IMG/VR virus record: IMGVR_UViG_3300035698_014487
Location: 1-29,022 of that record
Reading direction: 5' to 3' (one strand)
Source: a virus
DNA: 29,022 nucleotides
In this document: piece after piece, positions 1 through 6,811 of the stretch
Numbering within the stretch: position 1 is the stretch's first letter
Layout: the number at the start of each line of letters is the position of its first letter
Position numbers and translations under genes: made by a program
The notes under the pieces: generated by a model
Database searches by the model: none
Seen by the model: the letters and a program-made list of their open reading frames with translations, nothing else
Told to the model about the DNA's origin: nothing

Positions 1-31
1 ACAAAGCATACACAGTGCATAGATAATAATT

Positions 32-61
32 GACCGGTCAACATTACTTGGCCGGTTTTTT
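32..61 (+). terminator. Rho-independent terminator
   Basis: ACCGGTCAA (33-41) pairs with TTGGCCGGT (48-56) around a 6-nt loop. The stem is 9 bp with one G-U pair and is followed by a run of T to 61. This is the classic shape of an intrinsic terminator on the + strand. It would insulate the region to the right from a transcription unit to the left of the window. Confidence 0.8.
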
Positions 62-161
62 ATTGCCCGATCCCATGTACCGTATACTATAGTAGATTTA
101 CCTTGTTAGCCTTACCTGCACACAAGGTCATCTAAAGTTCTACCGCCATAAAACATCGATA

Positions 162-185
162 GGGCAGGGCAGGGTAGGGTAGGGG
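162..185 (+). repeat. Tandem GGGNA tract, G-quadruplex motif
   Basis: Five G-tracts are spaced by exactly two bases: GGGCA, GGGCA, GGGTA, GGGTA, GGGG. This meets the canonical rule of four or more runs of three Gs with short loops, and the 2-nt loops should favour a stable parallel fold. It lies 63 bp upstream of the direct-repeat boxes. Folding is predicted, not shown. Confidence 0.6.
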
Positions 186-239
186 AGCGGCGAAATTTGG
201 AAATTCAGAATCCAACTCCCCCACCCTCTCACATATTGG

Positions 240-400
240 CAGCGTCGGGTTTTAAGTCGGACTGGTTTCAAGTGGGAGCCTTTTCAAATGGTGCAATTTG
301 CAACAGCGTCGGGTTTTAAGTCGGGGAGATGCGCAGGTTTTAAGTGGGGGTGGAGGCGTAGAACAGTGCGGCACACAGACATAGTGTGGTTTCAAGTAGG
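240..400 (+). repeat. Five GGTTTYAAGTNGG direct repeats
   Basis: Copies lie at 248-260, 264-276, 312-324, 336-348 and 388-400, all in the same orientation. The first and third belong to a longer exact repeat of 21 bp (240-260 and 304-324). The spacing is irregular. Repeated same-strand boxes just upstream of a promoter (415) are typical of regulator binding sites or replication iterons. I cannot tell which applies. Confidence 0.7.
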
Positions 401-414
401 ATGAAAGATTTTAC

Positions 415-443
415 TTGACAAACGGCAAAACATGTGCAATATT
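415..443 (+). promoter_or_regulatory. Candidate sigma70-type promoter
   Basis: A perfect TTGACA -35 box (415-420) is followed after 17 bp by AATATT (438-443), a 4/6 match to TATAAT. It lies 14 bp after the last GGTTTYAAGTNGG box and about 47 bp upstream of the first start codon. The weak -10 suggests dependence on an activator or a phage factor. Confidence 0.45.
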
Positions 444-489
444 TACAAGCAGACAGTAGGTGGGTAGTCTGGAATGGAGGGTAAGTACT

Positions 490-723
490 ATGTGGTTCAG
501 AGATTTGTATGGTGGGTTAGAAGTAAGTAATCGTGGAGAGGGGAGCGCTGTGGAAAAGACCGTAGTGACCGTGGAAAGTAGTAAATCTAAGTACTCTGGG
601 TATCCCGGGTATGGGGAGTGTGCGAAATGCGCAGACATACATTGTAGCTATGGTGACTACCCTTGCTCAAATTGCACATGGGTTGAGCCTGATCCACGAG
701 TTGATCATTGGAAGCCGAAATGA
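490..723 (+). CDS. Small Cys-rich protein of unknown function
   Basis: The product is a 77-residue protein whose C-terminal half carries clustered cysteines (GECAKCADIHC and PCSNC), which suggests a small zinc-binding knuckle. I prefer the ATG at 490 to the upstream GTG at 460 because GGAGG (476-480) sits 9 nt before it. The N-terminal half (MWFRDLYGG onward) is polar and not recognised. Its stop overlaps the next start (ATGA), which indicates translational coupling. It is the first gene after the repeat-rich leader, so it may be the head of an operon. Function unknown. Confidence 0.65.
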   Translation: MWFRDLYGGLEVSNRGEGSAVEKTVVTVESSKSKYSGYPGYGECAKCADIHCSYGDYPCSNCTWVEPDPRVDHWKPK

Positions 724-932
724 TTGAGCTCGCATACAGGGCAGCCGTGAGCATACTGGTGGGTGGTGCGATAGGACTCGGTACTGCCCTCAGCATTACT
801 GCAGTACACCGCAGATGGCGGCACAGGCTGGCAATATGGTGCATGGAGATGATAAATCACATATTCTACTGGGGAATGGATACACTCATGGAGAAACAGG
901 AAGGAGAGGACAATGGGAGAATCACCGAATAG
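720..932 (+). CDS. Small single-pass membrane protein
   Basis: The product is a 70-residue protein starting MIELAYRAAV. It contains one hydrophobic, Gly-rich stretch of about 20 residues (roughly residues 6-27) followed by a basic segment with HRRWRHR, consistent with one transmembrane helix. The ATG at 720 overlaps the preceding TGA. Length and composition recall the many small phage inner-membrane proteins, but no family is recognised. It overlaps the next gene by 20 nt. Confidence 0.55.
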   Translation: MIELAYRAAVSILVGGAIGLGTALSITAVHRRWRHRLAIWCMEMINHIFYWGMDTLMEKQEGEDNGRITE

Positions 933-1095
933 CACAAGTGCAACATTTGGTTTATTTGATGATGACGACGATGCTGGCAGGGAATGGAAGAGACCCCAAA
1001 GGTTTCACTCACCATCAGCATTGCCAGAGCTTATTGATGTGCACTCATCGAGCGTACCCACCATCGATTATGGAGGCTTGGGGATACGGGAATAA
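913..1095 (+). CDS. Small acidic protein of unknown function
   Basis: The product is a 60-residue soluble protein with a run of five aspartates near residue 16 (GLFDDDDDAG). The ATG at 913 is preceded by AAGGAG (901-906). A longer reading in another frame (815-1210) covers the same bases but has no good ribosome site and spans gene boundaries, so I prefer this one. No domain is recognised. It lies between a membrane protein and a methyltransferase. Confidence 0.5.
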   Translation: MGESPNSTSATFGLFDDDDDAGREWKRPQRFHSPSALPELIDVHSSSVPTIDYGGLGIRE

Positions 1096-1124
1096 GAAAC
1101 CACACTGTAGAAAGGGAAAACACT

Positions 1125-2099
1125 ATGACAATGACTGTGGCGAAGTCAAAACTAAAACTAATCAATTTTGCACGGCTGTTCGGCGTGGAGACATCACGCA
1201 TACCCGCTGAGTGCCGCAATCTCATCAACGAGCATGACTTCACCTATGGTAAGCTGGGGGATGCTGCACGGACCGCACAACTACTCCGGGCACTACGCAA
1301 AGCAGACGATATCAGGGGCACGGACATAGCAGGTACTCCCCGGCTTGAACAGTGGGAACGCGGGTGGGAACAGAACCTCACCCAATACCGCGAGAGTGGC
1401 TATGACGTGGCGAAACTCATCCCGATGTACTATCGGCGGGGGCATCACCCGATGAGGCTTGGTGGGGAGTATGTGATGCCTTCAGACCCTATGTTCGAAT
1501 ACAACTTCCTTCAAGTGCTGCTGACATGGGTGGCGATGACATGGATGGGGGATAAGGAGCATGTATATGAGTTCGGGTGTGGGCCAGGGCATAATATTGT
1601 GTCTCTTGCCAAACTCTACCCCTTCAAAGTATATCATGCCTGGGATTGGGCTACATCTTCTCAAAGGATCATCCTCGATCTAAATGACAACCACTTTGCA
1701 GGCTCGGTATGCAAGGTGTACTGTGATCGGTTTAATATGCTCCAACCTCACCCCAAACACTACCCGATAAAGCATCCGTCTGCTCTCCTCACCATAGGTG
1801 CGATGGAACAGCTTGGAGAGGACTTTGAACCGTTCCTCGCCTACATGCTTGACCGGGCACCAGACATCTGCGTCCACATCGAACCCATCCACGAGCACTA
1901 TGACGATGGCCTGTTTGACTATGTGGGGCGGAAATACCACAGGGCACGGGGCTACTTGGAGGGCTACTTGACTTGGTTGTGGGAGCTTCAGAAGGCAGGC
2001 GACATCGAAGTACTCCATGAGAAGAAGGTGTTGGGTGGGCAGTGGCATGATGGGTGGTCAGTGGTGGTATGGCGGTCAACAGGCAAGAAAGGAGTATGA
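1125..2099 (+). CDS. Class I SAM-dependent methyltransferase
   Basis: The 324-residue protein has a central Rossmann-type SAM-binding segment. Motif I reads EFGCGPGHN at residues 149-157, preceded by a hydrophobic strand and followed about 20 residues later by YHAWDWA, which fits the acidic end of strand 2. The N-terminal 140 residues are helical and not recognised; the C-terminal part resembles the helper strands of class I methyltransferases. The cytosine-MTase PCQ motif is absent, and I see no adenine-MTase DPPY, so the substrate may be a small molecule, RNA or protein. It starts at ATG 1125 after AGAAAGGG and ends one base before the next gene. Confidence 0.7.
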   Translation: MTMTVAKSKLKLINFARLFGVETSRIPAECRNLINEHDFTYGKLGDAARTAQLLRALRKADDIRGTDIAGTPRLEQWERGWEQNLTQYRESGYDVAKLIPMYYRRGHHPMRLGGEYVMPSDPMFEYNFLQVLLTWVAMTWMGDKEHVYEFGCGPGHNIVSLAKLYPFKVYHAWDWATSSQRIILDLNDNHFAGSVCKVYCDRFNMLQPHPKHYPIKHPSALLTIGAMEQLGEDFEPFLAYMLDRAPDICVHIEPIHEHYDDGLFDYVGRKYHRARGYLEGYLTWLWELQKAGDIEVLHEKKVLGGQWHDGWSVVVWRSTGKKGV

Positions 2100-2100
2100 C

Positions 2101-2430
2101 ATGGCGGAACAAACACTCTACGTCCACAGATGCAGCCAGTGTGGCAAAACAGAAACCACCATTATAGATCATGCACCTGATACATGGATACGGCTGACCG
2201 GCGACATAACGCTACTGAGGTCGAAGCCACCCATACCATCACCTCTATTCAGGCAGCGCTGGCTCGTGAAGGATGAAGTGTCTTTCTGCTCCGCCTCGTG
2301 CGTGTGGTGTTACTTCATAGACGTACGTCAGGCTATATCATATGCACTCAATGTTGATAGCAGGGCTATAGTCAGTGAGATAAAAGATATACTTGCATCA
2401 GAGGAGACTGATGACACCACGCCTCACTAA
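2101..2430 (+). CDS. Zinc-ribbon-like protein, unknown function
   Basis: The product is a 109-residue protein. An N-terminal CSQCGK and a later FCSASCVWC together look like the four cysteines of a treble-clef or zinc-ribbon fold. The ATG at 2101 is chosen because GGAG lies at 2090-2093 and it begins right after the methyltransferase stop; the reading frame stays open upstream to 2017 but that part overlaps the previous gene. The segment between the two cysteine pairs contains PDTWIRLTGDI. The zinc site is inferred from cysteine spacing only. Confidence 0.6.
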   Translation: MAEQTLYVHRCSQCGKTETTIIDHAPDTWIRLTGDITLLRSKPPIPSPLFRQRWLVKDEVSFCSASCVWCYFIDVRQAISYALNVDSRAIVSEIKDILASEETDDTTPH

Positions 2431-2463
2431 CACGGACAGGGACTAACAGGAAGGGAGATATAC

Positions 2464-2718
2464 ATGAAAGTTACAAAACTTGAGCGTGCGTTGCTGACTT
2501 GCTGCAAAGAAGGGCTTTTGGATGCTAATGAGGCAGCTACCATAAATACATCTGTGAAGGGGCGAGCGGCTATCAGTAAGGAGGATACAATCAGCCGGGG
2601 ACTTGGTACATTCTACAGAGATAAGGCCATTGAGTTGACAAGCACGGGCGATCATAGCATTCACAACATGGTAGGATTTGACATTGCCTGCCCTTGCGAA
2701 GAAACGGAATGCTTGTGA
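2464..2718 (+). CDS. Hypothetical protein
   Basis: The product is an 84-residue, mostly helical and polar protein ending in a Cys-rich tail (CPCEETEC). It starts at ATG 2464 behind a strong GGAAGGGAG site. Its last 10 nt overlap the start of the SF3 helicase gene, so the two are probably translated together. I do not recognise a family. A helical small protein coupled to a replicative helicase could be a loader or regulator, but nothing in the sequence shows this. Confidence 0.6.
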   Translation: MKVTKLERALLTCCKEGLLDANEAATINTSVKGRAAISKEDTISRGLGTFYRDKAIELTSTGDHSIHNMVGFDIACPCEETECL

Positions 2719-4082
2719 ACCCTCGCCTCACTGATACAGGTAATGCTGCCGCGCTCGTGCGCACCCATGGCACCAACATCCGCTACTGCCCCCCGATGCA
2801 CGCATGGTATGTGTGGGATGGGGGTAGATGGCAGGAGGACACCACAGGCCGCCTCCTACGCATGGCACAGGAAGTGGCGGCGAGCTACCTTGAACTTGCT
2901 GCCCATCTCCCTGTCACTGACCTCAACAAGAAACCTCTGATACGCTGGGCACGCACTTCGGAGAGCCTGCGCGGCTTACGTAACATGGTGGAGTTGGCTC
3001 AGAATGCCAAAGGAGTATGTATGGGTATCGACAGCTTCAATCAGGATCCTATGATGCTCAACGTGGAGAACGGCACCATCGATCTCAACACTGGCAAGCT
3101 CAAACCGTTCAACCCATCCCACCTCATCACCGTAACCGCCCCCGTACTATATGAGAAGGGCGTATGGAGTCTGGTATGGGAGGAGTTCCTTGCTCAAGTC
3201 CTCCCTGATCCCGACACACGTGATTATATCCAGGCAGCCGTAGGTTACAGCCTTACAGGGCACACGCGTGAGGACAAGTTATTCATGCTCCATGGGCATG
3301 GTCGCAACGGCAAAACAACATTCCTCGGCACTCTCCTCAACATGCTTGGAGGCTACGGTGCCCAGGCCAGCAGCAAGATACTGGTTGCGAAGAATGATGG
3401 GGGTCCGCGCAACGACCTGTTCGTGCTCATCGGCAAGCGGCTTGTAGCTGCGGCTGAAACAGGCGAAACACACAAGCTTGATGAGGAGTTGATTAAGCAG
3501 ATCACAGGCGGCGACCGCATCAGCATCAATCCGAAATACAGGTCTCAAATGGAGTTCACACCCACATGTAAAACATGGTTCAGCACAAACCACGAGCCTA
3601 TAATAGTGGGTACGGATACGGCCATATGGTCGCGGGTTGTGAAGGTGCCATTCAGTGTCACTATCAGCCCGAGCCAATGCAACACCAAGCTCAAACCCCT
3701 CCTGTTCCATTCGCGCGAGGAACGCAGCGGAATCCTGAATTGGGCATTGGAAGGCGTGAGTATGTGGCTCAAAAATGGGCTGAAAGTCAGCAGTGAAATC
3801 ACTAATTCAACAAAACATTACCGCGCATCCCAAGACCTCACAGGGCAGTTTTTGGCGGAATGTTGTCAAAGTCACCCCAACCTTATGATAGGGAAAACTC
3901 AACTTTATGACGCGTATTTAGTGTATTGCCGTAAAATCAACGAAAAGCCTGCTTGTATGAACACCCGCTCGCACGACCTAAATCGCAGGGGCGTTGGTGC
4001 TTCCAGGCACGCTAAAAAACGCCACTGGATTGGCATAAGTCTCAACACGGGGGTGAGTTTACTTCCATGCGACGCTATTTGA
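2709..4082 (+). CDS. D5/P4-type SF3 DNA helicase (primase C-terminal type)
   Basis: The protein is about 457 residues and resembles the phage/plasmid primase P4 C-terminal family. The N-terminal part (1-110) has the family pattern GTNIRYCPPMHAWYVWDG. D5-type helical sequence follows, then an SF3 ATPase core with Walker A GHGRNGKTT (196-204), a Walker B-like strand RLVAAAETGE (244-253) and the motif C/sensor segment FSTNHEP (291-297). It should unwind DNA at the replication fork as a ring. No primase active-site domain is seen at the N terminus. ATG 2709 is taken as start because it overlaps the upstream gene; GTG 2715 is possible. An AT-rich repeat region follows directly. Confidence 0.85.
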   Translation: MLVNPRLTDTGNAAALVRTHGTNIRYCPPMHAWYVWDGGRWQEDTTGRLLRMAQEVAASYLELAAHLPVTDLNKKPLIRWARTSESLRGLRNMVELAQNAKGVCMGIDSFNQDPMMLNVENGTIDLNTGKLKPFNPSHLITVTAPVLYEKGVWSLVWEEFLAQVLPDPDTRDYIQAAVGYSLTGHTREDKLFMLHGHGRNGKTTFLGTLLNMLGGYGAQASSKILVAKNDGGPRNDLFVLIGKRLVAAAETGETHKLDEELIKQITGGDRISINPKYRSQMEFTPTCKTWFSTNHEPIIVGTDTAIWSRVVKVPFSVTISPSQCNTKLKPLLFHSREERSGILNWALEGVSMWLKNGLKVSSEITNSTKHYRASQDLTGQFLAECCQSHPNLMIGKTQLYDAYLVYCRKINEKPACMNTRSHDLNRRGVGASRHAKKRHWIGISLNTGVSLLPCDAI

Positions 4083-4088
4083 CGATTA

Positions 4089-4234
4089 TGACACAGTGAC
4101 ACACCAAAATCGGGGAAGGTTCTTTGCAGTGGGGTGTAGGACATGGAGTTAAGACAGATGACACACTTTCTCTTACTTTACACTTTATTATTTTTTAAAG
4201 AAATATATAAAGGTTTAGAAAATGAGTGTGTCAT
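4089..4234. promoter_or_regulatory. TGACACA repeats and inverted repeat, candidate origin/operator
   Basis: The TGACACA box occurs at 4089-4095, 4098-4104 and 4159-4165, and in reverse as part of AGTGTGTCAT at 4225-4234. ATGACACACT (4158-4167) and AGTGTGTCAT (4225-4234) form a perfect 10-bp inverted repeat. They enclose 57 bp that are strikingly A/T-rich, with a run of six T and TATATAA. Helicase-adjacent repeats flanking an AT-rich segment are the usual parts of a phage or plasmid origin. They could equally be operators for the ribbon-helix-helix-like gene at 4284. Confidence 0.5.
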
Positions 4235-4283
4235 TAATAGTAAGTAATTCTTAGTATTTATTAATAGGAAGGGGAGAGGTAAT

Positions 4284-4544
4284 ATGCCAGGACCACCGAG
4301 AACAAGTAAAGCATGTGTTGTAAAAACATTTCGTTTCGACCCGTCACTGGTCGAGGACATGGAACGTGTAACTGTTCTGACTGGGAAGGAGGGAACGCCG
4401 AAGTATCCGAGCGTAACCAATTTGATTGTGGTTGCGGTAACAGCATTGATAAAACAAGAAAGGAGGGAGTTGGAAAAGGAAGGTGTGGTCTGGGAACATC
4501 TCAGGCCGGGTTTTAAGCAATCGATAAAGCAGAAGGAGAAGTGA
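4284..4544 (+). CDS. Ribbon-helix-helix-like DNA-binding protein
   Basis: The product is an 86-residue protein. Residues 14-22 (VKTFRFDPS) look like the N-terminal beta strand of a ribbon-helix-helix (CopG/MetJ-like) fold. It is followed by LVEDMERVTVLTG, then YPSVTNLIVVAVTALIKQER as second helix, and a charged tail. Such proteins bind operator DNA as dimers. ATG 4284 follows a strong AAGGGGAGAGG site. The TGACACA repeats immediately upstream are natural candidate targets, giving autoregulation. The assignment rests on pattern and size and is moderate. Confidence 0.55.
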   Translation: MPGPPRTSKACVVKTFRFDPSLVEDMERVTVLTGKEGTPKYPSVTNLIVVAVTALIKQERRELEKEGVVWEHLRPGFKQSIKQKEK

Positions 4545-4547
4545 ACT

Positions 4548-5309
4548 ATGGGTAACGTAAACATTCGCCCTGACCAGGCATCTGAAGGTGGTGGGCTGAT
4601 TGATGACTTCGACGGCACCATCACGGATATGCGATTTATCATGACGGACTACGGCAAACCGATGGATGAGGTTCCTGTCTGCCGCGTGGTGTATGATGTG
4701 GGGGGTGAGGAGCATGACGACCTGCTCTCTGTGGGCGGCGACGGTGATTTCCAGCCAGATGAGTCAGGCCGTGGCATTGACAAGCTCAAAACGAAGAACA
4801 CGCTGACAAAGCAATGCCAATTCATCATGTACTCCAATTCGCTCGTTGAGTCCGGGTTCCCGCTGAATCGAATGGACCTCAATGATGTGACATCGATCAT
4901 TGGGACGAAAGGGCATTTCCTTCGTACGGTGGTGAAGCGCAAGGGCAGTAGTTTTAAGAAGAAGGAGGATGACCGCCCTGAAACTGTGCTGCTCTGTACG
5001 AAGGTGCTGGAGCTGCCAGGTGAGGCGAAGGCCGGGAAAGGGAAAACGAAAGCCAAGCGCACCACGAAGGCCGCGGTTAAGGCTGCCGACCCTGAACTTG
5101 CCGATACCGTTGCCGCCATCATCCAGGAACTCCTGGTGGATAATGAAGGCACCATGTCCAAGACGGCTGTACTGGGGGCGTTGTTCAAGAGTGCGGCTAT
5201 GTCCGAGCTGGATGATAAGAATGCCGGGTTGAAGGTGATGAAAGATGACACCTTTTTACACAGCAGGGAGGAGTGGACGTACAAGGATGGCGTGCTGAGT
5301 ATGGCGTAG
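4548..5309 (+). CDS. Two-domain phage protein, possible ssDNA-binding
   Basis: The 253-residue protein has three visible parts: an N-terminal, probably beta-rich domain (about 1-155), a Lys/Ala-rich flexible linker (about 162-182, with GKGKTKAKRTTKAA) and a C-terminal helical domain of about 70 residues ending in WTYKDGVLSMA that looks like a winged helix. The N-terminal pattern (LTKQCQFIMYSNSLVESGFP, then TSIIGTKGHFLR) recalls conserved phage proteins of replication modules. A single-strand-binding role would fit its place, but that is only a guess. It begins 3 nt after the ribbon-helix-helix-like gene. Confidence 0.6.
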   Translation: MGNVNIRPDQASEGGGLIDDFDGTITDMRFIMTDYGKPMDEVPVCRVVYDVGGEEHDDLLSVGGDGDFQPDESGRGIDKLKTKNTLTKQCQFIMYSNSLVESGFPLNRMDLNDVTSIIGTKGHFLRTVVKRKGSSFKKKEDDRPETVLLCTKVLELPGEAKAGKGKTKAKRTTKAAVKAADPELADTVAAIIQELLVDNEGTMSKTAVLGALFKSAAMSELDDKNAGLKVMKDDTFLHSREEWTYKDGVLSMA

Positions 5310-5320
5310 GGTACGTGTGA

Positions 5321-5402
5321 GGTGTGATTGGCAAGGCGGTTGTAGGCGAACCAATTATCGAGCCGGTGTGATGTTTCCGAGCAAGCACACCCGCCGCCTT
5401 GC
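5321..5402 (+). ncRNA. Structured intergenic element
   Basis: This 117-nt gap between genes contains a 9-bp outer stem, GCAAGGCGG (5331-5339) with CCGCCTTGC (5394-5402). It encloses GGTGTG (5365-5370) with CACACC (5386-5391) and a small GGTT/AACC pairing. A second GGTGTGAT copy at 5321-5328 and the pairing ATTGG (5327-5331) with CCAAT (5351-5355) offer competing folds. There is no U-tract, so it is not a standard terminator. It ends about 12 nt before the ribosome site of the next gene. It could be a cis-acting leader or a small RNA. Function unknown. Confidence 0.45.
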
Positions 5403-5426
5403 TTAAAAATAGCAAAGGAGAAAAAG

Positions 5427-5663
5427 ATGAGACCGAACGGAGAATGCTTTGAAGAATTAGGAGAGTACGAGATGAAAGAGTTTATTCATGTAACGTTTAA
5501 GGAGCTCTCGTCAGGTGATGATAGTGGAAAGTGTGCAATTCGTAAAGGCACAATAGTAAATTATTATGTTCAAGGCGGTCAGATGTGGGTGTTTACAGAC
5601 GAACGCGGCTACAAAGTTAAAGAGTCCTATGATGAAGTTAAGGCTATGATGGAGGAGATATGA
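5427..5663 (+). CDS. Hypothetical protein
   Basis: The product is a 78-residue acidic protein with alternating strand-like segments (IRKGTIVNYYVQGGQMWVFTDERGYKV would make a small beta sheet) and a helical C terminus. ATG 5427 follows AAAGGAG with good spacing and lies just after the structured element at 5321-5402, which may control its translation. It overlaps the next gene by 4 nt (ATGA). No family recognised. Confidence 0.6.
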   Translation: MRPNGECFEELGEYEMKEFIHVTFKELSSGDDSGKCAIRKGTIVNYYVQGGQMWVFTDERGYKVKESYDEVKAMMEEI

Positions 5664-5977
5664 AGAGAAGAACAGTATTGATCGTGTATGTGGACGCAAA
5701 GGTGTTAAAGGAGCCGGATGAGTTATTCCAGGCTGTCTTTGCCCACCTTGTCAAGAAGGGCGTGGACTTAAAGTTGCGGAAGCGGTTCATAGCTGAGTTT
5801 CATAAGGCCCCTACTGCGGAGATGCAGTTGGAGGTCATTGACAACTGGATGCAGGTGAGAGATGCAGCCAACTTTATGCAAAGGAAGGAGCAGGATGAGG
5901 GTACGAAAGCTGAAGGAGGAGTTCCCGTGGACGACGGAACAGTCGGAGAGCCGGAGTCCGGGGCTGCACCTGAGTGA
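5660..5977 (+). CDS. Hypothetical protein upstream of exonuclease
   Basis: The product is a 105-residue protein, mostly helical over residues 1-75, with a low-complexity acidic Gly/Pro/Glu tail. The tail overlaps the next gene for 83 nt in a different frame, an unusually long overlap. The start is coupled to the preceding stop. Its placement before an exonuclease recalls small recombination accessory proteins, but no motif supports that. Confidence 0.55.
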   Translation: MKRRTVLIVYVDAKVLKEPDELFQAVFAHLVKKGVDLKLRKRFIAEFHKAPTAEMQLEVIDNWMQVRDAANFMQRKEQDEGTKAEGGVPVDDGTVGEPESGAAPE

Positions 5978-6470
5978 CGTGATACATGATATGGACAGGG
6001 AGTTGCGTGCTACTACTGACCCCCAGTGGAATATGCCGGAACAGAACACGGCAACTCTGATGCAGTTCGAGAAGGGGTGGCTGTGGGAAGAGACGTTGTC
6101 GCAGGCGTTCGGACAAAAGGCAGCGGTGCGTATTGGTGAGATCGATCTGGATGGGGTTATCATGAGCCCTGATGGGTATACCCGTGATAGTAATTGTGGG
6201 AAAGTAGTGGAGGAATACAAGTGTACTGCCCTGTCCTCAGCCAAATCCCCTGCTGACAACTGGCGTTGGATGATGCAGGTGAAGGGGTACTGCAAGGCCG
6301 TGGGGACACTCAAATGTATTTTCCGTATATTGCACCACATGGACATTATGTGGCATCCTGAGGCATCCTACGGGGTCTGGGAGCTGGTGTTTACGCAGGG
6401 GGAGTTGGATGAGAACTGGGAAGCGGTGTTGAATCATGTGAAGGTGATGAAAGGAAGAAGTAATGAATGA
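5895..6470 (+). CDS. PD-(D/E)XK exonuclease (RecB/Cas4-like)
   Basis: The product is a 191-residue nuclease. The catalytic pattern is visible: GEIDLDG (residues 81-87) supplies the acidic residue, VVEEYKC (104-110) the E-x-K pair, and MMQVKGYC (127-133) the Gln-x3-Tyr motif typical of RecB/Cas4-type phage exonucleases. A helical N-terminal half precedes the core. It should degrade DNA ends to give single strands for annealing, probably partnering the Sak4-like protein at 8577. ATG 5895 is chosen because AAGGAAGGAG ends 4 nt before it; a frame-open ATG at 5862 lacks a site. Confidence 0.75.
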   Translation: MRVRKLKEEFPWTTEQSESRSPGLHLSDVIHDMDRELRATTDPQWNMPEQNTATLMQFEKGWLWEETLSQAFGQKAAVRIGEIDLDGVIMSPDGYTRDSNCGKVVEEYKCTALSSAKSPADNWRWMMQVKGYCKAVGTLKCIFRILHHMDIMWHPEASYGVWELVFTQGELDENWEAVLNHVKVMKGRSNE

Positions 6471-6654
6471 TGCTGAATGGGCAGGAGTACGGAGTGAGTT
6501 AAGCTTTCTAACCGATACCGCGCTGAATACGTGCGCTGCGCTTACCAGAGCAGTGGAGAGAAATACGGACGCTTTGAGAGACTTCCAGGCGGGTGTTAGG
6601 AAGTTTGACCAATTATGCAAAGCTGAGGAGGAGAGAGGCGATGACCAAGGCTGA
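6463..6654 (+). CDS. Small helical protein
   Basis: The product is a 63-residue protein predicted to be entirely helical (LNTCAALTRAVERNTDALRDFQAGVRKF), suggestive of a short coiled coil. ATG 6463 lies behind AAAGGAAG and overlaps the exonuclease by 8 nt; its end overlaps the next gene by 14 nt. No family is recognised. It lies within the recombination gene string. Confidence 0.5.
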   Translation: MNDAEWAGVRSELSFLTDTALNTCAALTRAVERNTDALRDFQAGVRKFDQLCKAEEERGDDQG

Positions 6655-6808
6655 AAAGTTGGAAGGTGCGCGTGCAGCCCGCCGCACCATATACCAGGCT
6701 ATAAATTCGTTTGCTGGCCTTACTCATGCATGTGATTTAGCGGCACACAGGATTACAGCGTTTGGTGAGTCAGCAAAGTCACTCAGGAAACCGAAGGGGA
6801 GGAAGTAG
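6641..6808 (+). CDS. Small basic protein
   Basis: The product is a 55-residue basic protein (MTKAEKLEGARAARRTIY..., ending KSLRKPKGRK). The ATG at 6641 is selected over an upstream TTG because GAGGAGAGAGG lies just before it. Its basic helical character would allow nucleic-acid binding, but no motif confirms this. It ends 3 nt before the coiled-coil gene. Confidence 0.5.
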   Translation: MTKAEKLEGARAARRTIYQAINSFAGLTHACDLAAHRITAFGESAKSLRKPKGRK

Positions 6809-6811
6809 GTT

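Larger units (their letters stand above)
1..489. other. Non-coding leader region
   Basis: No convincing gene is visible here on either strand. The stretch holds, in order, an intrinsic terminator (32-61) that presumably ends transcription from outside the window, a tandem G-tract block (162-185), five copies of a GGTTTYAAGTNGG box (248-400) and a candidate promoter (415-443) for the first gene at 490. A TATACT hexamer at 83-88 resembles a -10 box but lacks a good -35 partner. The density of repeats suggests a regulatory or replication-control region. That role is inference. Confidence 0.7.

Noticed and set aside
248-400. CRISPR array
   Set aside because: The repeats are 13 bp with irregular spacing of 3 to 39 bp, unlike CRISPR repeats and spacers.
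815-1210. 131-codon + strand frame spanning three genes
   Set aside because: It covers the ends of two better-supported genes and the start of the methyltransferase and has no ribosome site.
4649-5284. 211-codon open frame on the minus strand
   Set aside because: It is a Ser-rich antisense translation of the two-domain gene; low complexity and no start signal.
5331-5402. tRNA gene suggested by a 72-nt element closed by a 9-bp stem
   Set aside because: There is no T-loop (TTCRA), no recognisable anticodon arm and the outer stem is too long for a normal acceptor, so I list it only as a structured element.
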